Below are positions 37,609-49,782 of a stretch of DNA of 49,818 nucleotides, one piece after another. The DNA is from Anoxybacillus tengchongensis (GTDB taxonomy: Bacteria; Bacillota; Bacilli; Bacillales; Anoxybacillaceae): the NCBI RefSeq assembly GCF_014201585.1, contig NZ_JACHES010000014.1, positions 1 to 49,818 on the forward strand. Reading direction: 5' to 3'. The position numbers and the translations under genes are program-made. The stretch's first letter is position 1. Each line of letters begins with the position of its first letter. Under the pieces are notes generated by a model. It was not told the origin of the DNA and ran no database searches. It saw only the letters and a list, made by a program, of their open reading frames with translations.

Positions 37609-39492
37609 ATGAACCGCATTTTCCGTAATACAATCTTTTACTTACTTATTTTTCTTGTCGTCATTGGTGTTGTCAGCTTTTTGAATGGCGGCAATCAACG
37701 GGCGGAGCGGATGACGTACGATGCGTTCATTACCCATTTAGAAAACGGTGATGTAAAGTATGTCTCGTTGAAGCCAGAGCGAGGAGTTTATGAAATTCGT
37801 GGACAACTCAAAACGTACGCAGAAGGACAGTTTTTTACAACTTACGTAGCCAACAGCCCGCAAGTTCTTCAGCGAATTGATGAGGCGGCAAAACAGGCAA
37901 AAGTAGAAGTGTTGCCTGCGGATGAAACGAGCGGATGGGTGACATTTTTTACGTCCATTATTCCGTTTATCATTATTTTTATTTTGTTCTTCTTTTTACT
38001 AAACCAAGCGCAAGGCGGCGGCAGTCGTGTCATGAATTTTGGCAAAAGCCGTGCGAAACTGTATAACGAAGATAAGAAACGTGTTCGCTTTAAAGATGTT
38101 GCTGGTGCGGATGAAGAAAAACAAGAACTTGTTGAAATTGTCGAGTTTCTAAAAGATCCTCGTAAATTTGTCGAACTCGGAGCTCGCATTCCAAAAGGCG
38201 TTCTTCTCGTCGGACCGCCTGGGACGGGAAAAACGTTACTAGCGAGGGCGGTTGCTGGAGAAGCTGGTGTTCCGTTTTTCTCCATCAGTGGTTCAGATTT
38301 TGTTGAAATGTTTGTCGGTGTCGGTGCTTCGCGTGTACGTGATTTATTTGAAACAGCGAAGAAAAACGCTCCTTGTATTATTTTTATTGATGAAATTGAT
38401 GCAGTTGGACGTCAACGTGGTGCTGGTTTAGGTGGAGGCCACGATGAGCGGGAGCAAACATTAAACCAATTGCTCGTTGAAATGGATGGATTCAGCGGAA
38501 ACGAAGGAATTATCATTATCGCTGCGACAAACCGTCCTGACATTTTAGACCCTGCCCTTTTACGTCCAGGTCGTTTTGACCGACAAATTACGGTTGATCG
38601 CCCAGATGTGAAAGGTCGCGAAGCTGTCCTTCGCGTGCATGCACGCAATAAGCCACTCGATGAGTCAGTCGATTTAAAAGCGATTGCGATGCGTACGCCT
38701 GGTTTTTCTGGTGCTGATTTAGAAAACTTATTAAATGAGGCTGCACTCGTTGCTGCTCGACGGAACAAGAAAAAAATTGATATGAGCGATATTGATGAAG
38801 CAACGGATCGCGTCATTGCTGGTCCTGCTAAGAAAAGTCGGGTTATTTCTGAAAAAGAGCGAAAAATTGTCGCTTATCATGAAGCGGGTCATACTGTCAT
38901 TGGTATGGTGCTTGCGGATGCGGAAATGGTTCACAAAGTAACGATTGTGCCACGCGGTCAAGCTGGTGGATATGCGGTCATGTTACCGAAAGAAGATCGT
39001 TATTTTATGACGAAACCAGAGTTGCTTGATAAAATTACAGGGCTTCTTGGCGGACGGGTGGCTGAGGAAATCGTATTTGGCGAAGTTAGCACAGGAGCGC
39101 ATAATGACTTCCAACGCGCAACAAGTATTGCTCGCCGTATGGTTACAGAGTTTGGAATGAGCGATAAGCTTGGACCAATGCAGTTTGGTCAGTCTCATGG
39201 TCAAGTGTTCTTAGGTCGTGATTTGCATAATGAGCAAAATTATAGTGACCAAATCGCATATGAAATTGATCTTGAGATGCAACGCATTATTAAAGAATGT
39301 TACGAAAAGGCGAGACGCTTACTAACGGAAAACCGTGACAAATTAGAATTGATTGCCAATACATTGCTTGAAGTGGAAACACTTGATGCCGAGCAAATTA
39401 AACATTTGTTCGAACATGGTACGTTACCAAATCGAAATGACAATAAACAAGAAGAAGTAAAAGTAAATATTCAAACGAAAAAAGAAGAATAA
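37609..39492 (+). CDS. ftsH: ATP-dependent zinc metalloprotease FtsH
   Basis: A 627-residue membrane AAA protease. Two membrane spans (about 7-25 and 109-130) flank a small external domain; the AAA module has GPPGTGKT at 202-209, [13 protein letters not shown] and [19 protein letters not shown] (second region of homology); the zinc site HEAGH is at 424-428. It degrades membrane and regulatory proteins such as Spo0E, which affects sporulation entry. The ribosome site is GGGAGGAGG. Confidence 0.98.
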   Translation: MNRIFRNTIFYLLIFLVVIGVVSFLNGGNQRAERMTYDAFITHLENGDVKYVSLKPERGVYEIRGQLKTYAEGQFFTTYVANSPQVLQRIDEAAKQAKVEVLPADETSGWVTFFTSIIPFIIIFILFFFLLNQAQGGGSRVMNFGKSRAKLYNEDKKRVRFKDVAGADEEKQELVEIVEFLKDPRKFVELGARIPKGVLLVGPPGTGKTLLARAVAGEAGVPFFSISGSDFVEMFVGVGASRVRDLFETAKKNAPCIIFIDEIDAVGRQRGAGLGGGHDEREQTLNQLLVEMDGFSGNEGIIIIAATNRPDILDPALLRPGRFDRQITVDRPDVKGREAVLRVHARNKPLDESVDLKAIAMRTPGFSGADLENLLNEAALVAARRNKKKIDMSDIDEATDRVIAGPAKKSRVISEKERKIVAYHEAGHTVIGMVLADAEMVHKVTIVPRGQAGGYAVMLPKEDRYFMTKPELLDKITGLLGGRVAEEIVFGEVSTGAHNDFQRATSIARRMVTEFGMSDKLGPMQFGQSHGQVFLGRDLHNEQNYSDQIAYEIDLEMQRIIKECYEKARRLLTENRDKLELIANTLLEVETLDAEQIKHLFEHGTLPNRNDNKQEEVKVNIQTKKEE

Positions 39493-39526
39493 AGGTGTCT
39501 CTTTTTATAAGAGGCATCTTTTTTTA
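39492..39526 (+). terminator. Terminator behind ftsH
   Basis: AAGGTGTCTC (39492-39501) pairs with GAGGCATCTT (39511-39520) with two wobbles, then Ts. Confidence 0.8.
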
Positions 39527-39592
39527 CCGTTGGGTTAAACGATTATGATATGATGAAAAAAGGAACAAATTGTGAAAAAGTGGGGATGAGTG

Positions 39593-40366
39593 ATGATTTT
39601 TGTATTAGACGTTGGAAACACAAACACAGTATTAGGTGTATATGATGGGGATGAGCTTAAGTTTCATTGGCGCATTGAAACGAGCCGAAGCAAAACAGAA
39701 GATGAATATGGAATGATGATCAAAATGTTATTGCAAGATGTCGGCTTGCGCTTTTCTGACATTGATGGCATTATTATTTCTTCTGTTGTTCCCCCAATTA
39801 TGTTTGCATTAGAGCGCATGTGCACAAAATATTTTCATATTAAGCCGCTTATTGTAGGTCCTGGCATTAAAACGGGGTTGAACATTAAGTACGACAACCC
39901 GAAAGAAGTCGGAGCGGACCGAATCGTTAATGCGGTAGCAGGCATTCATTTGTACGGTGCGCCGCTCATTATTGTCGATTTCGGTACTGCGACAACATAT
40001 TGCTATATTAATGAACATAAGCAATATATGGGAGGGGCTATTGCGCCAGGGATTACGATTTCTACAGAAGCGCTTTATTCTCGAGCCGCTAAACTTCCGC
40101 GTATTGAAATTGCCCGTCCGGATGACATTATTGGAAAAAATACAGTCAGTGCGATGCAAGCAGGCATTTTATATGGATATGTCGGACAAGTGGAAGGAAT
40201 TGTGTCGCGAATGAAAGAAAAAAGTGTCATTCCTCCAAAAGTTATTGCGACAGGTGGATTAGCATCTTTAATTGCTCATGAATCGAATGTCATTGATATC
40301 GTCGATCCTTTTTTAACGTTAAAAGGATTACAGTTGTTATATGAGCGAAACAAGAAAGGTGAGTGA
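39593..40366 (+). CDS. coaX: Type III pantothenate kinase
   Basis: A 257-residue CoaX (ASKHA fold), first step of coenzyme A synthesis. [16 protein letters not shown] at the N-terminus, [10 protein letters not shown] and [12 protein letters not shown] are diagnostic. ATG 39593 is chosen over GTG 39590 by spacing to GGGGATGAG. It overlaps the ribosome site of hslO, so the two are coupled. Confidence 0.96.
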   Translation: MIFVLDVGNTNTVLGVYDGDELKFHWRIETSRSKTEDEYGMMIKMLLQDVGLRFSDIDGIIISSVVPPIMFALERMCTKYFHIKPLIVGPGIKTGLNIKYDNPKEVGADRIVNAVAGIHLYGAPLIIVDFGTATTYCYINEHKQYMGGAIAPGITISTEALYSRAAKLPRIEIARPDDIIGKNTVSAMQAGILYGYVGQVEGIVSRMKEKSVIPPKVIATGGLASLIAHESNVIDIVDPFLTLKGLQLLYERNKKGE

Positions 40367-40371
40367 CAGCG

Positions 40372-41259
40372 ATGGCAGATTATTTAGTAAAAGCGCTAGC
40401 ATACGGTGGTCAAGTGCGTGCATATGCCGTGCGCACAACAGAAACAGTACGGGAGGCGCAGAGAAGACATCAAACATGGCCCACAGCATCTGCAGCACTT
40501 GGTCGTGCGATGACAGCAGGTGTGATGATGGGGGCGATGTTAAAAGGAGATAGCCAAATTACAATTAAAATTGAAGGTGGCGGACCTATTGGACACATTC
40601 TCGTTGATAGTAACGCCAAAGGCCATGTACGTGGTTATGTATCTAATCCGCATGTTCATTTTGAATTAAATGCAAACGGAAAGCTTGATGTTGCTCGGGC
40701 AGTTGGAACGAATGGAACGTTAACTGTTGTAAAAGATTTAGGATTACGTGACTATTTTACAGGACAAGTTCCGCTTGTATCTGGGGAGCTTGGTGAGGAT
40801 TTTACATACTATTTCGTTTCCTCTGAACAAACGCCATCATCGGTTGGGGTTGGTGTACTAGTCAATCCAGATTATACGATATTAGCGGCTGGTGGTTTTA
40901 TTTTACAACTCATGCCGGGTACAGAAGAAAAAACAATTGCACATATTGAAAAAAATTTAGCTACCATCCCACCAATTTCAAAAATGATTGAAAGTGGCTT
41001 AACACCGGAACAAATTTTATATGCATTGCTTGGCGGCGAGCAAAATGTAAAAATTCTTGAAACAATGCCGGTTTCATTCTTTTGTCGTTGCTCGCGTGAG
41101 CGTGTAGCTGATGCGATTATTAGCTTAGGGGCGGAAGAAATTCAACAAATAATTGATGAAGAAGGAAAAGCCGAGGCGTCCTGTCATTTCTGTAATGAAA
41201 CATATGCATTTTCAGCTGAAGATCTCGAAGAATTAAAAAAGTTAGCAAAACAAAAATAA
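40372..41259 (+). CDS. hslO: Hsp33 redox-regulated chaperone
   Basis: A 295-residue Hsp33. The C-terminal redox switch CRC...CHFC is intact (about 238-275); oxidation releases zinc and activates holdase function. N-terminal [17 protein letters not shown] and [10 protein letters not shown]-like [12 protein letters not shown] fit the family. ATG 40372 follows AAGGTGAG. The peptidyl-prolyl isomerase gene yacD that follows in B. subtilis is missing. Confidence 0.95.
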   Translation: MADYLVKALAYGGQVRAYAVRTTETVREAQRRHQTWPTASAALGRAMTAGVMMGAMLKGDSQITIKIEGGGPIGHILVDSNAKGHVRGYVSNPHVHFELNANGKLDVARAVGTNGTLTVVKDLGLRDYFTGQVPLVSGELGEDFTYYFVSSEQTPSSVGVGVLVNPDYTILAAGGFILQLMPGTEEKTIAHIEKNLATIPPISKMIESGLTPEQILYALLGGEQNVKILETMPVSFFCRCSRERVADAIISLGAEEIQQIIDEEGKAEASCHFCNETYAFSAEDLEELKKLAKQK

Positions 41260-41263
41260 ATGA

Positions 41264-41292
41264 TTGACAATTTCGAAAATAACTGATAAATT
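41264..41292 (+). promoter_or_regulatory. Promoter of cysK
   Basis: TTGACA (41264-41269), 17 bases, TAAATT (41287-41292). The leader is only about 40 bases, so no S-box or T-box fits. Confidence 0.65.
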
Positions 41293-41336
41293 GGTTACAA
41301 ATTCTATAAAAATACTCGGGATTAGAGGTGAATGAG

Positions 41337-42263
41337 ATGGCACGTGTAGTACAATCTATTACAGAGTTAATTGGTCAAACGCCGGTAGTAAAGTTAAATC
41401 GCATCGTTGATGAAGATAGTGCAGATGTATATTTAAAGTTGGAGTTTATGAACCCAGGAAGCAGCGTGAAAGACCGTATTGCGTTGGCGATGATTGAAGC
41501 AGCCGAGAAAGCAGGAAAAATTCAGCCTGGTGACACAATTATTGAACCGACGAGTGGAAATACGGGAATTGGTTTGGCAATGGTTGCCGCTGCAAAAGGA
41601 TATAAAGCCATTTTCGTTATGCCTGATACGATGAGTTTAGAGCGTCGTAACTTACTTCGTGCTTACGGGGCAGAACTTGTTTTAACGCCAGGAAGCGAAG
41701 GAATGCGTGGAGCGATTCAAAAAGCGGAACAGCTCGCACAAGAGCACGGATATTTTATGCCGCAACAATTTAAAAATGAAGCAAACCCAGAAGTGCATCG
41801 CTTAACAACAGGAAAAGAGATCGTTGAGCAAATGGGTGACCAACTAGATGCATTTGTAGCTGGAATCGGAACAGGTGGAACAATTACAGGGGCTGGAGAA
41901 GTGTTGCGTCAAGCGTATCCAAACATTAAAATTTATGCTGTTGAACCAGCCGATTCTCCTGTGCTCTCTGGTGGAAAGCCAGGTCCACATAAAATTCAAG
42001 GAATTGGAGCGGGTTTCGTTCCTGATATTTTAAATACATCTATTTACGATGAAGTCGTTACTGTAAAGACAGAAGAAGCATTTGCTGCCGCTCGTCTAGC
42101 CGCTCGCCAAGAAGGTATTTTAGGAGGGATTTCATCAGGCGCAGCCATTCATGTCGCATTGCAAGTAGCGAAAAAATTAGGAAAAGGAAAGAAAGTATTA
42201 GCTATTATCCCGAGTAACGGTGAACGTTATTTAAGCACACCATTGTATCAGTTTGAGGAGTAA
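41337..42263 (+). CDS. cysK: Cysteine synthase A (O-acetylserine sulfhydrylase)
   Basis: A 308-residue PLP enzyme making cysteine from O-acetylserine and sulfide. The PLP lysine is K45 in [31 protein letters not shown] and SSGAA are all present. ATG 41337 follows AGAGGTGA; GTG 41328 lies in the ribosome site. In B. subtilis it also forms a complex with the repressor CymR. Confidence 0.97.
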   Translation: MARVVQSITELIGQTPVVKLNRIVDEDSADVYLKLEFMNPGSSVKDRIALAMIEAAEKAGKIQPGDTIIEPTSGNTGIGLAMVAAAKGYKAIFVMPDTMSLERRNLLRAYGAELVLTPGSEGMRGAIQKAEQLAQEHGYFMPQQFKNEANPEVHRLTTGKEIVEQMGDQLDAFVAGIGTGGTITGAGEVLRQAYPNIKIYAVEPADSPVLSGGKPGPHKIQGIGAGFVPDILNTSIYDEVVTVKTEEAFAAARLAARQEGILGGISSGAAIHVALQVAKKLGKGKKVLAIIPSNGERYLSTPLYQFEE

Positions 42264-42295
42264 TTCGGCAAGGACATTCTTGCCGAATTTTTTTT
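42262..42295 (+). terminator. Terminator behind cysK
   Basis: AATTCGGCAAG (42262-42272) pairs perfectly with 42279-42289, then a T-run. Confidence 0.95.
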
Positions 42296-42359
42296 CGTGA
42301 TTGTTTCTATATGTTCGTTGTACAATAAGCGTATGGACTGATGGAGAGGAGTGGCATCT

Positions 42360-43784
42360 TTGAGCAAGCAAAGGCGAAGAGCAATGATCAAAAAAGTCAC
42401 ATACGCACAACGCGATTGGTTTTCGCAATATAAAGATTTATCGCGGCAACAGTTGCATCATGTCTTGCTTGAAAGCGGGCGAGACGGCCGATATAGCATA
42501 GTCGGTTTGCAACCATTTGCAGTGATCATTGGTAAAGACGACAAACTGACAGTATGGCAAAAGCATCGTACCGAAACATTTGACGGGAACATATTGCAAT
42601 CGTTGAAAAAATGGTTCAATCAATGGAAAACAGACAAGTTAGAAGAAGGACCTGATTTTCAAGGGGGGGCCATTGGCTATATTAGTTACGATTGTGCTCG
42701 TTATATTGAAAATCTTCCTTCTATTGCATGTGATGACTTGAATATGCCGGATTTATATTTTTTAGTATTTGATGATGTGTTCGTATATGATCATTGTGAA
42801 TCTTCCCTTTATTTCATTACTCATTATGTAGAAGGGGAAGAACAACAAGCGAGCGAGCGCCTCGAGCGATACGAGCAACTATGGACAACCGATGTTTCCG
42901 GCGTTTCCCGTCCGTTTATTCCGAACTACGAAAAAGAAGAAACGGTGTCCATGAGCGAAAAACAGTTTATGGAAGCTGTCGAAAAAGTGCGGTCGTATAT
43001 TGCGCAAGGTGATGTTTTTCAAGTGAACTTGTCTGTACGACAATCGAAACGCTTACTTACACACCCGCTTACGATTTATGAAAAATTGCGCACATTAAAC
43101 CCATCGCCGTATATGGCGTATATGCATTTCCCTGAATTTCAAATCGTAAGCGGTTCTCCGGAACTACTTGTAAAAAAGAAAGGTGAGTATGTAAGTACGC
43201 GCCCGATTGCAGGAACACGTTCACGTGGTAAAACGATTCAAGAAGATGAACAAATTGCGCAGTCACTATTAGCAAATGAAAAAGAACGCGCGGAACATTT
43301 AATGCTTGTTGATTTAGAACGGAATGACCTTGGACGTGTATGTGCATACGGAACGGTGAAAGTAGATGAGTTTATGGTTATTGAAAAATATTCTCATGTC
43401 ATGCACCTCGTCTCTCATGTTTCTGGTCAGCTTGCAGCCGGAAAAGATGCATTCGATGTCATATCAGCTACTTTCCCAGGCGGAACGATTACGGGAGCTC
43501 CGAAAGTGCGAACGATGGAAATTATCGAGGAGCTTGAGCCTGTTCGCCGCGGCATTTATACAGGTTCCATCGGTTGGATCGGATTTAATGGTGATATGGA
43601 GTTAAATATTGCGATTCGGACCATGATTGCGAAAGACGGTCTTGCGTATGTGCAAGCAGGAGCAGGAATTGTCATTGATTCACAACCGCAACACGAGTAT
43701 AAAGAATGTTTAAAGAAAGCATTTGCCTTATGGAAGGCAAAAGAGCTGAGCGAAGAAGAGCACGTACAATTAAGCATGAGGTGA
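42360..43784 (+). CDS. pabB: Aminodeoxychorismate synthase component I
   Basis: A 474-residue chorismate-binding enzyme giving 4-amino-4-deoxychorismate for folate. [17 protein letters not shown] near the N-terminus, [10 protein letters not shown], and the C-terminal core with [22 protein letters not shown] and [13 protein letters not shown] are clear. TTG 42360 ([12 protein letters not shown]) is favoured by GGAGAGGA and by similarity to the B. subtilis N-terminus; GTG 42351 and ATG 42384 are alternatives. It is the first gene of the folate operon. Confidence 0.95.
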   Translation: MSKQRRRAMIKKVTYAQRDWFSQYKDLSRQQLHHVLLESGRDGRYSIVGLQPFAVIIGKDDKLTVWQKHRTETFDGNILQSLKKWFNQWKTDKLEEGPDFQGGAIGYISYDCARYIENLPSIACDDLNMPDLYFLVFDDVFVYDHCESSLYFITHYVEGEEQQASERLERYEQLWTTDVSGVSRPFIPNYEKEETVSMSEKQFMEAVEKVRSYIAQGDVFQVNLSVRQSKRLLTHPLTIYEKLRTLNPSPYMAYMHFPEFQIVSGSPELLVKKKGEYVSTRPIAGTRSRGKTIQEDEQIAQSLLANEKERAEHLMLVDLERNDLGRVCAYGTVKVDEFMVIEKYSHVMHLVSHVSGQLAAGKDAFDVISATFPGGTITGAPKVRTMEIIEELEPVRRGIYTGSIGWIGFNGDMELNIAIRTMIAKDGLAYVQAGAGIVIDSQPQHEYKECLKKAFALWKAKELSEEEHVQLSMR

Positions 43785-43789
43785 GCCAA

Positions 43790-44359
43790 ATGATTTTAAT
43801 GATTGATAATTATGATTCGTTTACGTATAACCTCGTTCAATATTTAGGGCAATTAGGAGAAGAGCTAATTGTCAAACGAAATGATGAAGTGACGATTGAG
43901 CAAATTGAACAACTTCAACCGCATTTTTTAATGATTTCACCTGGCCCATGCAGTCCGAACGAAGCGGGTATTAGCATGGAAGCTATTGAATATTTCGCTG
44001 GGAAGATTCCGATTTTTGGTGTATGTCTTGGTCATCAGTCGATTGCACAAGTGTTTGGGGGGGAAGTTGTCCGCGCTGAACGCTTAATGCATGGCAAAAC
44101 ATCATCGATTTTTCATGATGGGAAAACCATTTTTACTCACATCCCTAATCCGTTTGTCGCTACTCGTTATCATTCGTTAATTGTAAAAAAAGAGACGTTA
44201 CCAGATTGCTTTGAAATTTCTGCATGGACAGAAGAAGGAGAGATTATGGCTATTCGTCATAAAACATTGCCAATTGAAGGGGTTCAATTTCATCCAGAAT
44301 CAATTATGACGGAGCATGGGTTAGAAATGCTTAAAAACTTTATTACATTATACAGATGA
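43790..44359 (+). CDS. pabA: Glutamine amidotransferase of PabB (and probably TrpE)
   Basis: A 189-residue class I amidotransferase. The triad is C79 in FGVCLGHQ plus the His and Glu of VQFHPESI. In B. subtilis the same protein (PabA/TrpG) serves both aminodeoxychorismate and anthranilate synthases; whether that holds here depends on a separate trpG elsewhere. ATG 43790 follows GAGGTGAG, 5 bases after the pabB stop. Confidence 0.95.
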   Translation: MILMIDNYDSFTYNLVQYLGQLGEELIVKRNDEVTIEQIEQLQPHFLMISPGPCSPNEAGISMEAIEYFAGKIPIFGVCLGHQSIAQVFGGEVVRAERLMHGKTSSIFHDGKTIFTHIPNPFVATRYHSLIVKKETLPDCFEISAWTEEGEIMAIRHKTLPIEGVQFHPESIMTEHGLEMLKNFITLYR

Positions 44360-44371
44360 AAGTGATGATAT

Positions 44372-45241
44372 ATGTTTATTTATGTCAACGGACAAATCGT
44401 AAAAAAAGAAGATGCACGCATTTCTCCGTTTGATCACGGGTTTATGTATGGGCTTGGAGTGTTTGAAACGTTTCGTATATACGATGGACATCCGTTTTTA
44501 CTTGACGATCATTTGACACGTATTCAAAATGGGCTTGATATGTTAAATATTTCATTTTCCATCACCCGAAATGATGTGTTGCCAATTCTTTCTCAACTGT
44601 TAAAGGCTAACGGTTATCGTGATGCGTATGTTCGCCTAAATATTTCTGCTGGAATCGGAGACGTTGGACTGCAAGTAGAACCGTATACAAATCCGACGAT
44701 TATTATGTATATGAAACCGATTCCGACGTTTTCAGAAGAAAAAGTATGTAAAACATTACAAGTGAGACGGAATACACCGGAAGGCCCGATTCGTTTAAAG
44801 TCTCACCATTATTTAAACAATATTTTAGGTAAACAAGAAATTGGTCATCAACCGAATGTAGAAGGTATTTTTCTTACAAAAGAAGGATTTGTAGCAGAAG
44901 GTATTGTCTCCAACGTTTTTTGGGCAAAAGACGGCACCGTGTACACTCCTTCGCTAGAAACAGGTATTTTAAACGGTGTAACACGATTGTTTATCATTGA
45001 CTTGTTGCGTTCATGGGGAGTCGATGTACAAGAAGGATATTATTCACTACAACAACTCAAAAAAGCAGATGAAATATTTTTAACAAATTCCATTCAAGAA
45101 ATCGTGCCCGTTTGTCGGCTAGATGGCGATGTATATCCCGGGAAATGTGGGGAAATGACGAGTCGTCTCCAACGTGCGTATGCCTCTTTTACTACACATT
45201 TATGGACAAGGTATGAAAGAAAGGATGGGTACGTCAATTGA
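44372..45241 (+). CDS. pabC: Aminodeoxychorismate lyase
   Basis: A 289-residue fold-type IV PLP enzyme releasing pyruvate from aminodeoxychorismate to give p-aminobenzoate. The PLP lysine is K143 in RLKSHHYLNN; FDHGFMYGLGVFETFR, EGIVSNVFW and FLTNSIQEIVPV complete the pattern. The related branched-chain aminotransferases share the fold, but operon context supports PabC. It overlaps folP by 4 bases. Confidence 0.94.
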   Translation: MFIYVNGQIVKKEDARISPFDHGFMYGLGVFETFRIYDGHPFLLDDHLTRIQNGLDMLNISFSITRNDVLPILSQLLKANGYRDAYVRLNISAGIGDVGLQVEPYTNPTIIMYMKPIPTFSEEKVCKTLQVRRNTPEGPIRLKSHHYLNNILGKQEIGHQPNVEGIFLTKEGFVAEGIVSNVFWAKDGTVYTPSLETGILNGVTRLFIIDLLRSWGVDVQEGYYSLQQLKKADEIFLTNSIQEIVPVCRLDGDVYPGKCGEMTSRLQRAYASFTTHLWTRYERKDGYVN

Positions 45242-46074
45242 GCGATATTATTTATTGCGGAAAGCATAAACTTGATTTGAGAAAACAAACGATCATCATG
45301 GGGATTTTAAATGCTACCCCCGACTCTTTTTCTGATGGAGGAAAGTATAATCATGTAGAGCAAGCTGTTGAACGTGCCAAGCAACTTGTAGTTGAAGGAG
45401 CGCACATCATTGATATTGGGGGAGAATCGACTCGTCCTGGAGCTGAAAAAGTATCACTTGAAGAGGAGTTGCGTCGCGTCATTCCAATTGTAGAAGCAGT
45501 CGCTAAAGCGGTGGATGTGCCAATTTCAATTGATACGTATAAGGCGGAAGTAGCCAAACAAGCCATCGAAGCTGGGGCGACGATAATTAATGATGTTTGG
45601 GGAGCGAAAGCGGACTCGAATATGGCTCAAGTAGCTGTTCATTACGGTGTGCCAATTGTATTAATGCACAATCGTCACGATCGGAAATATAAAGATATCA
45701 TTTCCGATATGATTAACGATTTAAAAGAAAGTATCCATATAGTTAAACAAGCTGGTGTGAAAGATGAACAAATTATTATTGATCCAGGGATCGGGTTTGC
45801 CAAAACAGTAGAGCATAATTTGGAAGTGATGCGTCGGTTAGATGAACTTGCAGTTCTTCATTATCCCATTTTGTTAGGGACATCGCGAAAATCATTTATC
45901 GGGCATGTACTCGACTTGCCGGTATATGATCGATTAGAGGGAACGGGAGCGACGGTTTGCCTCGGTATTGCAAAAGGGGCGCACATCGTTCGGGTACATG
46001 ATGTTTTACCGATTGCTAGAATGGCTAAAATGATGGATGCGATGCTAGGAAAAGGGGTGCAGCATGAGGGATAA
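45238..46074 (+). CDS. folP: Dihydropteroate synthase
   Basis: A 278-residue TIM-barrel enzyme joining p-aminobenzoate to dihydropterin pyrophosphate; the target of sulfonamides. MGILNATPDSFSDGGKY, DIGGESTRPGA, ISIDTYKA and GTSRKSFIG are standard. The start is TTG 45238 overlapping the pabC stop, with AAGGATGGG upstream. It overlaps folB by 11 bases. Confidence 0.97.
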   Translation: MSDIIYCGKHKLDLRKQTIIMGILNATPDSFSDGGKYNHVEQAVERAKQLVVEGAHIIDIGGESTRPGAEKVSLEEELRRVIPIVEAVAKAVDVPISIDTYKAEVAKQAIEAGATIINDVWGAKADSNMAQVAVHYGVPIVLMHNRHDRKYKDIISDMINDLKESIHIVKQAGVKDEQIIIDPGIGFAKTVEHNLEVMRRLDELAVLHYPILLGTSRKSFIGHVLDLPVYDRLEGTGATVCLGIAKGAHIVRVHDVLPIARMAKMMDAMLGKGVQHEG

Positions 46075-46426
46075 AATTTACGTTCAACAAATGGAATTTT
46101 ACGGTTATCACGGAGTGTTCCCAGAGGAAAATAAACTCGGCCAACGTTTTTATGTTGATGTCATCATCGAAACAAATTTAAAACAAGCAGGCATAACCGA
46201 TGATTTAAATGAAACAGTGAGCTATGCACATATATACGACATATGTCAAAATATTGTCGAAGGAAAGCCATTTAAATTAATTGAGGCTGTGGCGGAACGC
46301 ATTGCTGAGCAAATTTTATCCACGTATGCAACGGTGTCATCGTGTACTGTCAAAGTAACGAAACCAAATCCGCCAATTAAAGGTCACTATGCATATGTGG
46401 CGGTTGAAATTACGAGAGGACGTTAA
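46064..46426 (+). CDS. folB: Dihydroneopterin aldolase
   Basis: A 120-residue T-fold enzyme. MEFYGYHGVFPEENKLGQRF at the N-terminus includes the conserved glutamate, and VTKPNPPIKGHYAYVAVEI closes the fold. It converts dihydroneopterin to hydroxymethyl-dihydropterin, the substrate of FolK encoded next. Confidence 0.97.
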   Translation: MRDKIYVQQMEFYGYHGVFPEENKLGQRFYVDVIIETNLKQAGITDDLNETVSYAHIYDICQNIVEGKPFKLIEAVAERIAEQILSTYATVSSCTVKVTKPNPPIKGHYAYVAVEITRGR

Positions 46427-46429
46427 TAA

Positions 46430-46966
46430 ATGGAACATATTTCTTATATTGCATTAGGTTCGAATATCGGTGACCGTTTTGAATATTTGCGCAAAGCGGT
46501 AATGGCGTTACGTGATCATACACATATTTCCGTTTTAGCGACATCCTCAATTTATGAAACAGATCCCGTTGGATATGTTGACCAAGCTTGCTTTTTAAAT
46601 ATGGTTGTCAAGGTGGTTACATCGTTATCTCCATTTGCTTTGTTGGCAGCCGCGATGGACATTGAAAAACAGTTTGGTCGCAAGCGGGAAGTGCATTGGG
46701 GTCCACGGACGTTAGACCTTGACATTTTGCTATATAATCATGAAAATATTGAAACAGAGCAACTTATTATTCCACATCCGCGTATGCTTGAACGGGCGTT
46801 TGTACTCATCCCGTTGTTTGAAATAGATGAATCTTTAATTATTCCATCTGTTCAACGTCCTTTACGTTCGTATGTTGAACAGTTATCCGATCAAGGAGTT
46901 CGTATATGGAAGAGTCGAGAAGCAGTAGCGGAACTATTTATGCCTTCAGGAAAGGAGGGGGGTTAA
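46430..46966 (+). CDS. folK: HPPK (hydroxymethyl-dihydropterin pyrophosphokinase)
   Basis: A 178-residue kinase. ALGSNIGDR near the start, the GPRTLDLDIL metal/ATP motif and IPHPRMLERAFVLIPL are diagnostic. Its stop overlaps the dusB start by one base. In B. subtilis the small DNA-binding gene yazB lies between them; it is absent here. Confidence 0.97.
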   Translation: MEHISYIALGSNIGDRFEYLRKAVMALRDHTHISVLATSSIYETDPVGYVDQACFLNMVVKVVTSLSPFALLAAAMDIEKQFGRKREVHWGPRTLDLDILLYNHENIETEQLIIPHPRMLERAFVLIPLFEIDESLIIPSVQRPLRSYVEQLSDQGVRIWKSREAVAELFMPSGKEGG

Positions 46967-47967
46967 TGTTCAAGATTGGGAATGTACAAATCAATAACCC
47001 TGTCGTGCTTGCACCGATGGCAGGAGTATGTAATTCGGCTTTTCGTCTAACTGTAAAAGAGTTCGGTGCTGGACTTGTTTGTGCGGAGATGGTGAGCGAC
47101 AAAGCGATCTTATTTAATAACCCAAAAACGATGGGTATGCTTTATATCGATGAACGTGAAAAGCCATTAAGCTTACAAATCTTTGGTGGGGAAAAAGAAA
47201 CGCTTGTACAAGCAGCTAAATATGTGGATCAACATACAAACGCCGATATCATTGATATTAATATGGGGTGTCCCGTACCGAAAATTACAAAATGTGATGC
47301 AGGAGCAAAATGGCTATTAGATCCAAATAAAATTTACGATATGGTAGCAGCCGTTGTTGATGCAGTAGAGAAGCCAGTCACAGTAAAAATGCGAATCGGT
47401 TGGGATGAAAATCATATTTATGCTGTCGAAAATGCTCAGGCAGTAGAACGGGCCGGTGGACAAGCAGTTGCTGTTCATGGACGAACGCGCGTACAAATGT
47501 ATGAAGGAAAAGCGGACTGGAACGTCATTAAACAAGTAAAAGAAGCGGTTAACATTCCTGTTATCGGTAACGGTGATGTGCAGACTCCTCAAGATGCCAA
47601 ACGAATGTTAGAACAAACAGGTGTCGATGGAGTGATGATTGGGCGTGCTGCCCTCGGTAATCCATGGATGATTTATCGTACTGTTCGTTATTTGGAAACA
47701 GGTGAGCTCATTCCGGAACCGTCTGTGCGTGAAAAAATCGAAGTGTGTATTTTGCATTTAGATCGTTTAATTGCTTTGAAAAATGAATATATTGCTGTAA
47801 AAGAGATGCGTAAACACGCGGCATGGTATTTAAAAGGCATTCGTGGAAATGCCAAAGTTCGCAATGCGATAAATGAATGCCAGACGCGTGATGAACTTGT
47901 GACGTTGTTGATGAATTTTGTCGAAGAAGTTGAATCCAAAGAACATCATGTTGCAATAGAATCGTAA
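46966..47967 (+). CDS. dusB: tRNA-dihydrouridine synthase
   Basis: A 333-residue FMN enzyme reducing uridines in tRNA D-arms. LAPMAGVCNSAFR, NMGCPVPKITKCDAGA (catalytic Cys), VKMRIGWDE and VHGRTRVQMYEGKADW are present. ATG 46966 follows AAAGGAGGGGGG. It is translationally linked to the folate genes by overlap although its role is in tRNA modification. Confidence 0.95.
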   Translation: MFKIGNVQINNPVVLAPMAGVCNSAFRLTVKEFGAGLVCAEMVSDKAILFNNPKTMGMLYIDEREKPLSLQIFGGEKETLVQAAKYVDQHTNADIIDINMGCPVPKITKCDAGAKWLLDPNKIYDMVAAVVDAVEKPVTVKMRIGWDENHIYAVENAQAVERAGGQAVAVHGRTRVQMYEGKADWNVIKQVKEAVNIPVIGNGDVQTPQDAKRMLEQTGVDGVMIGRAALGNPWMIYRTVRYLETGELIPEPSVREKIEVCILHLDRLIALKNEYIAVKEMRKHAAWYLKGIRGNAKVRNAINECQTRDELVTLLMNFVEEVESKEHHVAIES

Positions 47968-47970
47968 AAC

Positions 47971-48005
47971 ATACTGTCAGCAGCTTATGCTGGCAGTATT
48001 TCTTA
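47971..48005 (+). terminator. Terminator of the pab-fol-dusB operon
   Basis: ATACTGTCAGCA (47971-47982) pairs with TGCTGGCAGTAT (47988-47999) with one wobble, then TTTCTT. Confidence 0.85.
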
Positions 48006-48030
48006 AAAAAATAAACGGTTATTGGAGTGA

Positions 48031-49521
<1,491 letters not shown>

Positions 49522-49528
49522 TTTTGAG

Positions 49529-49567
49529 AAAAACTGAGTGAGGTATTTTTCCTTACTCAGTTTTTCT
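49529..49567 (+). terminator. Terminator behind lysS
   Basis: A 15-bp stem with one G-T pair (49529-49543 with 49551-49565), then Ts. Confidence 0.9.
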
Positions 49568-49587
49568 TAAAAAAATAAAAAAACATC

Positions 49588-49698
49588 TTGCTTAAAGATG
49601 ATGAAATGTGATATATTACTAAGCGTCCGTATTAAAGGTAACATGTAAAAATAAAAAATAAAAAAGTTGTTGACAAGAAAAATAGTAAATGTTATATT
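49588..49698 (+). promoter_or_regulatory. Tandem rRNA promoters P1 and P2
   Basis: P1: TTGCTT (49588-49593), 18 bases, TATATT (49612-49617). P2: TTGACA (49670-49675), 17 bases, TATATT (49693-49698). Two tandem promoters are usual for bacilli rrn operons; P2 is the better match. Confidence 0.75.
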
Positions 49699-49706
49699 AA
49701 AAAAGT

Positions 49707-49782
49707 CGCTCAAAGAGCGGCAAAGATGTTCCTTGAAAACTGAACGAAGCGAAAAGTGTACAAAAGCTAAGGATAACTTTTC
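49707..49782 (+). promoter_or_regulatory. rRNA leader with antitermination-like and processing elements
   Basis: A CGCTC/GAGCG hairpin (49707-49711/49715-49719) resembles boxB, and TGTTCCTTGAAAACTG (49727-49742) resembles the boxA region of rrn leaders. GAAAAGT (49751-49757) pairs with ACTTTTC (49776-49782) near the 16S 5' end. Confidence 0.6.

Noticed and set aside
38412-38816. Long minus-strand reading frames inside ftsH, and similar ones inside spoIIE and coaX.
   Set aside because: They mirror conserved genes on the plus strand, have no ribosome sites and no recognisable domains.
41293-41336. CymR operator or S-box before cysK.
   Set aside because: The short leader has no clear match that I can defend; CymR control is plausible from B. 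subtilis only.
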